The position numbers were made by a program, and so were the translations under genes. Under the pieces are notes generated by a model that saw only the letters and a program-made list of their open reading frames with translations, had not been told where the DNA came from and did not search any database. Of a stretch of 38,061 bases of DNA, positions 34,226 to 38,061 are shown in pieces. This DNA is from Bradyrhizobium sp. Tv2a-2 (lineage in GTDB: Bacteria; Pseudomonadota; Alphaproteobacteria; Rhizobiales; Xanthobacteraceae): the NCBI RefSeq assembly GCF_000472425.1, contig NZ_AXAI01000003.1, positions 475,111 through 513,171 of the forward strand, written 5' to 3'. The stretch's first letter is position 1, and each line of letters opens with the position of its first letter.

Positions 34226-37200
34226 ATGCCGGACATTGCGGACTGGCTCATAGGTCTTGGCTTTCAGCAGTACATACGCTGCTTCGCCGAGAACGATATT
34301 GATTTTTTGATTCTGCGTGATCTGGACGAATCCGATCTCGAAAAGATCGGCGTGCTGTCGCTTGGCCATCGCCGCAGGCTGCTGCGGGCGATCGCGGAGC
34401 TGAAAAACCCGGAAAGACCTGCGCCTGAGGACAGCCGGCCGGCTGCCGCGGCCAGCGCGGCGCGTCCGCCGGATTTCGCCGAGCGCCGCCAGGTTACCGT
34501 GATGTTTTGCGATCTTGTTGGCTCGACGGCGCTCTCCGCCCGCATGGACCCGGAAGATCTACGGGACATCATCTCGGCGTATCAGAGATGCGTCGCCGAT
34601 ACCGTGCGACGGTTCGATGGTTTCGTCGCCAAATATATGGGTGACGGCGCGCTGGCATATTTCGGCTATCCCGAGGCTCACGAGGATGATCCTGAGCGCG
34701 CGGTACGGGCCGGGCTGGAGTTGATCGCGGCGATATCTGCGCTCAAGGCTCCGGTTCTGCTGCAAATCCGTGTCGGCATAGCGACCGGAGTGGTGATCGT
34801 CGGAGACATGATCGGGTCGGGCGAAGCTCAGGAACGCGGCATTGTCGGTGAGACCCCTAATCTGGCTGCGCGGCTGGAAGCGATGGCGCCACCCAATGTG
34901 GTGGTCATTGCGGACGGAACACGGAAGCTTCTCGGAAATCTGTTCGAGCTGGAGGACCTCGGAACAAAGGACATCAAGGGCCTCCATGGTGAGTTGCGCG
35001 CATGGGCGGCGCTGCGACCAAGCTCAGCAGCGAGCCGCTTTGAGGCGTTGCACGCGGGGGGCCTGACACCCCTGGTCGGGCGAGATGAAGAGCTGGAGTT
35101 GCTGCTGCGACGCTGGTCACGCGCCAAGAGCGGCGAAGGTCAGGTGGTATTGCTCTCCGGTGAGGCCGGCATCGGCAAGTCACGGCTCACTTTCGCGCTG
35201 TTGGAAGAGCTCGCCCGGGAGCCGCACGTGCGCCTGCGCTACGTCTGTTCGCCGCAGCATACCGACAGCGCGCTCTATCCGATCATCAACCAGCTGATGC
35301 GCGCCGCCGGGTTGGAAGATGATGACAGCCCGCAAACCAAATTGGACAAGCTCGATGTGCTCCTGAGGCTCAGCTCAACTTCGCCGGAGGACGCGTCGCT
35401 GATTGCCGAGTTGCTCTCGCTTCCTCACGACGGACGCTATCCTCCGGTCGAAGTTGAGCCTCAGCTTCGTCGTCAGAAAACGCTGCAGGCGCTTTGTTCG
35501 CAGCTCGAGTCGCTTGCACGAGCCAATCCCGTCCTGATCATTTTGGAGGACGCGCACTGGGTCGATCCAACCAGCCTCGAATTGTTCTCCCGGGTAATGG
35601 ATCTGGCGGCCAGCCGTCGGCTCTTGATACTTGTTACTTTCAGGCCGGAATTCAGCCCGCCCTGGATCGGGCGGCCGCATGTGACAGCGCTGACCCTCAA
35701 TCGGCTGACGCGGCGCGCCGTCGAGTCCCTCATCGAGGAAGTCGCCGGTAACCGGTCGTTACCGGCGGGCGTCCGCCAGGATATCATCGAGCGCACCGAT
35801 GGCATTCCGCTGTTCGTCGAAGAGATGACGAAGGCGGTGCTGGATGCGGAAGGCGAGAGCAAAGCGCGGCTGGCTGTCGCAGGAGAAAAGACGCGTGGCG
35901 TGACGGTTCCGGCAAGCCTGCAGGCTTCGCTGATGTCGCGGCTCGACCGGCTCGGTCCGGCGAAAGAGGTGGCGCAGATCGGTGCGGCGATCGGGCGCGA
36001 ATTTCCCCACATGTTGCTGGCTGCGGTCGTGCGAAAGCCGGAGGCGGAATTGCATGCCGACCTCGATCGACTCATTGCAGCAGGTCTGCTGTTTCGACAG
36101 GGCACCCCGCCGCATGCAAGCTACCTGTTCAAGCATGCGCTGGTGCAGGACGTAGCCTACAGTACGCTGTTGCGGGATCCGAGGCGCGTGCTCCACGCGC
36201 GCATCGCCGACATCCTCGAAAGTCAGTTCGCCGAAATTGCCGAGGGTCAGCCCGAGTTGCTGGCGCGTCACTACACCAAGGCCGACCTGATCGAGAAGTC
36301 GGCGCGCCTGTGGGGCAAGGCCGGACAGCGGTCGCAGGAGCTTTCAGCGCTGATCGAGGCCGCGGAGCAGCTTAGCCAGGCTCTGGCGCAAATCGCGACC
36401 TTGCCCAGCGCGGCCGACCTGCGACGCGAGCAGATCATCTGGCAAGTCGCGCTGTTGAATACCCTCATGCATGTCAAGGGATACGGCGCGCCCGAAACCA
36501 AGGCTGCCGTAGCCCAGGTGAAGACATCGATCGAGCAGGCGGAACGGCTGGGAGAATCTCCCGACGATGCTTCGTTGCTGCTCTCGGCTCTCTTTGGTCA
36601 GTGGATTGTCAACTTCATAAGCTTTGATGGTGACATTGCGCGAGAGCTCGCGGCGCGCTTTCTGGCGCTGGGCGACAAGGACGGGACGGTGCCCCTTATC
36701 GTCGGACACCGCACCATGGGCAGTACGCTCGCACTGATGGGAAACCTCGTTCAGGCTCGAGCGCACTACAATGAAGCGCTCGCTCTTTACAGTCCCGCCG
36801 AACACAGGCGGTTGATGACGCGATTTGGCCAGGACCTCCGGGTTACATGCTTGGGCTTTCGTTCAATGGCCTTGTGGCTGCTTGGTTATCCCGAGGAGGC
36901 GCTCGAGGATGCGGATTGCGCGCTAACGGAGGCGCGCCAGATCGGACATGCGGCGACCTTGATGTTCACGCTGAATTTCCCGATTCTCGTCAATACCTAT
37001 TGCGGGAACTACGAGCGGGCAAACGCGCTGCTCGATGAGCTTGTCGTCCTGGCGGAGGAGAAGGGCGCCCCCTTCCGAAAGGCGGAAGGGGTAGTAAGGC
37101 GAGGGTATATCGTCACGCTTGCGGGAGAAGCAGCGAAGGCAGTCGAGATGGTCTCGTCCGGTATCGCCTTATGGCGCGCGGCGGGATCGACAATATTCAC

Positions 37201-37603
37201 GCCGGAGCATGAGTTCATGTTGGCCATCGCCCATTCAAATTTAGGCCGATTTGACGATGCGCGGCGCTGCATCGACAATGCGATGACGGCAATGCAAGCG
37301 ACCCAGGAAAGGTGGTGCGAGGCCGAGGTTCATCGCGTTGCCGGTGAAATCGTGCTCAGGTCGCCAGAACGGGACGTAACCAAAGCACGGGCCCATTTCG
37401 AGCAATCCCTGGCCCTTGCGCGAGCACAGCAGGCAAAGTCGTGGGAATTGCGTGCGGCGATGAGCATGGCGCGGCTTTTGAAGGATCAAGGCAACCGGCA
37501 AACAGCACGTGACCTCCTCGCCCCGATCTACGATTGGTTCAGCCAAGGTTTTGACACCAGTGATCTGCGACAGGCCGAGGCCTTGCTCGACGAGCTTCAT
37601 TGA
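34226..37603 (+). CDS. SAM-domain class III cyclase fused to an AAA ATPase and TPR-like repeats
   Basis: The protein is 1125 residues from ATG 34226, with GGAGG five bases upstream. Domains in order: a SAM interaction domain (about 1-62, WLIGLGFQQYIRCFAEND); a class III adenylate cyclase (about 88-265) with metal-binding Asp96 (VMFCDLVGS), Lys136 and Asp140 (AKYMGDG) and GETPNLAARL; an NTPase module (about 280-700) with Walker A GEAGIGKS (Lys318) and Walker B LIILEDAHW; and a long helical/TPR-like tail. The whole is soluble, with no membrane helix. This resembles large multi-domain cyclases related to STAND/LuxR-MalT-type ATPases. It likely makes cAMP when the sensor tail is engaged. It ends just before hairpins and an IS element. 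Confidence 0.88.
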   Translation: MPDIADWLIGLGFQQYIRCFAENDIDFLILRDLDESDLEKIGVLSLGHRRRLLRAIAELKNPERPAPEDSRPAAAASAARPPDFAERRQVTVMFCDLVGSTALSARMDPEDLRDIISAYQRCVADTVRRFDGFVAKYMGDGALAYFGYPEAHEDDPERAVRAGLELIAAISALKAPVLLQIRVGIATGVVIVGDMIGSGEAQERGIVGETPNLAARLEAMAPPNVVVIADGTRKLLGNLFELEDLGTKDIKGLHGELRAWAALRPSSAASRFEALHAGGLTPLVGRDEELELLLRRWSRAKSGEGQVVLLSGEAGIGKSRLTFALLEELAREPHVRLRYVCSPQHTDSALYPIINQLMRAAGLEDDDSPQTKLDKLDVLLRLSSTSPEDASLIAELLSLPHDGRYPPVEVEPQLRRQKTLQALCSQLESLARANPVLIILEDAHWVDPTSLELFSRVMDLAASRRLLILVTFRPEFSPPWIGRPHVTALTLNRLTRRAVESLIEEVAGNRSLPAGVRQDIIERTDGIPLFVEEMTKAVLDAEGESKARLAVAGEKTRGVTVPASLQASLMSRLDRLGPAKEVAQIGAAIGREFPHMLLAAVVRKPEAELHADLDRLIAAGLLFRQGTPPHASYLFKHALVQDVAYSTLLRDPRRVLHARIADILESQFAEIAEGQPELLARHYTKADLIEKSARLWGKAGQRSQELSALIEAAEQLSQALAQIATLPSAADLRREQIIWQVALLNTLMHVKGYGAPETKAAVAQVKTSIEQAERLGESPDDASLLLSALFGQWIVNFISFDGDIARELAARFLALGDKDGTVPLIVGHRTMGSTLALMGNLVQARAHYNEALALYSPAEHRRLMTRFGQDLRVTCLGFRSMALWLLGYPEEALEDADCALTEARQIGHAATLMFTLNFPILVNTYCGNYERANALLDELVVLAEEKGAPFRKAEGVVRRGYIVTLAGEAAKAVEMVSSGIALWRAAGSTIFTPEHEFMLAIAHSNLGRFDDARRCIDNAMTAMQATQERWCEAEVHRVAGEIVLRSPERDVTKARAHFEQSLALARAQQAKSWELRAAMSMARLLKDQGNRQTARDLLAPIYDWFSQGFDTSDLRQAEALLDELH

Positions 37604-37606
37604 CCC

Positions 37607-37656
37607 CCGGGTGCAGCGGCCACCCGGCCTTCCTTGCGCCCTCGACTTCTCGAGGG
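37607..37656 (+). terminator. Two tandem hairpins after the large cyclase gene
   Basis: CCGGGTG (37607-37613) pairs with CACCCGG (37621-37627), and CCCTCGA (37639-37645) pairs with TCGAGGG (37650-37656). They start four bases after the cyclase stop. T-runs are weak, so a rho-independent role is likely but not certain. Confidence 0.5.
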
Positions 37657-37730
37657 TCATCGTTGGAGCTCGGACGAATATCGTCGCGAGAATGCTGTTT
37701 CATGCTCTCTCGGTGTCAGACCTCACGGAA

Positions 37731-37800
37731 GCGGGGCATCCAGTATTCCAGAGGCTTCTCAGCGAGAACTCCGGCGTTTGCGGAATGCTGGATCGCCCGG
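37731..37800. repeat. Imperfect inverted repeat beside the IS element
   Basis: The left arm (37731-37751) and the right arm (37780-37800) are inverted copies matching at about 15 of 21 positions (core GGAATACTGGAT versus GGAATGCTGGAT). The sequence style matches short dispersed intergenic repeats of Bradyrhizobium-type genomes. The IS left end begins a few bases later. Confidence 0.45.
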
Positions 37801-37805
37801 TCGAG

Positions 37806-38061
37806 TGTTCAGCCCGGGGACATGACCGACGGGTGTTCGGGGACATAGCCGACACATCATAGTGCACGGATTTGGCAGTGTGGGAGGCCAAGTCCATGCC
37901 CTGGCGAGAGGTGTCGGTTATGGATCAGCGGCGGGAGTTCGTTCGACTTGCGATGCAGGAAAAAGCGAATCGGCGGGAGCTCTGCCGGCGATTTAATATC
38001 CATCCCGATACGGGCTACAAATGGCTTGCGCGATGGCGGGCCGACCAGGACGTTGAGGACC
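37806..38061 (+). mobile_element. Left end of an IS481-family insertion sequence (cut by window edge)
   Basis: A terminal TGTTC at 37806 is followed by two near-identical 15-base repeats, GGGGACATGACCGAC (37816-37830) and GGGGACATAGCCGAC (37839-37853), each preceded by TGTTC. Such subterminal repeats are typical transposase-binding sites. The transposase gene starts at 37896. The exact boundary is inferred, since the right end and target duplication lie outside the window. Confidence 0.7.
37896..38061 (+). CDS. IS481-family transposase, N-terminal part (truncated by window end)
   Basis: ATG at 37896 opens a frame running to the window edge (55 codons). The protein starts MPWREVSVMDQRREFVRL and continues with a helix-turn-helix (LCRRFNIHPDTGYKWLARW), the DNA-binding N-terminus of IS481-type DDE transposases. 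The catalytic domain is beyond the window, so intactness cannot be judged. An internal ATG at 37920 is an alternative start, but the first is the usual one for the family. Confidence 0.85.
   Translation, partial: MPWREVSVMDQRREFVRLAMQEKANRRELCRRFNIHPDTGYKWLARWRADQDVED

Overview
The window is high-GC alphaproteobacterial DNA. Every recognisable protein (CheR, FixJ-type regulator, PAS hybrid kinase, RND pump, IS481-type transposase) reads like a member of the Bradyrhizobium/Rhodopseudomonas group (Nitrobacteraceae). This is a judgement from protein style; no database search was run. Genes are dense on both strands and long antisense open frames abound, as expected at this base composition. No rRNA, tRNA or CRISPR array was seen.

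Layout. 1-2.2 kb: tail of a chemotaxis operon (cheW end, cheY, cheR, a PilZ-like gene) and a small opposing gene that looks frameshifted. 2.3-7.2 kb: two-component genes, namely a FixJ/LuxR-type regulator facing a convergent pair of a single-domain receiver and a large hybrid histidine kinase. 7.3-13.5 kb: minus-strand metabolic and unknown genes (oligopeptidase B, a serine/alanine-glyoxylate aminotransferase, an SNase-like secreted protein, a 577-residue unknown). 13.9-15.7 kb: a secreted caspase-fold protein facing an orphan RND adaptor. 15.9-19.7 kb: a cytochrome c/PQQ quinoprotein dehydrogenase, an HxlR regulator and a divergent MFS exporter. 19.8-26.4 kb: a membrane GAF-cyclase, an AsmA-family protein, a CRP-type regulator and an orphan DNA adenine methyltransferase. 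26.5-32.9 kb: a minus-strand run of a caspase-fold/TPR protein, an OmpA-like lipoprotein-sized protein, an RND adaptor and an RND permease. 33.2-38.1 kb: an AHL-lactonase-like metallo-hydrolase, a giant SAM-cyclase-ATPase-TPR protein, and the left end of an IS481-family element cut by the window edge.

Two themes stand out. First, both caspase-fold proteins have lost the catalytic His-Cys pair in the same way (Tyr and Ser instead), and each lies beside one of two paralogous RND adaptors that share a conserved cysteine pair. That looks like a duplicated pseudocaspase-adaptor module working in the envelope. Second, a cAMP circuit can be read directly: two class III cyclases, a CRP-family regulator that keeps the DNA-reading and most cAMP-binding residues, a near-consensus CRP site in front of its own gene, and a perfect 7+7 bp CRP palindrome between the pseudocaspase-TPR gene and the lactonase gene. 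The functional links are inference; the residues and sites are visible in the sequence.
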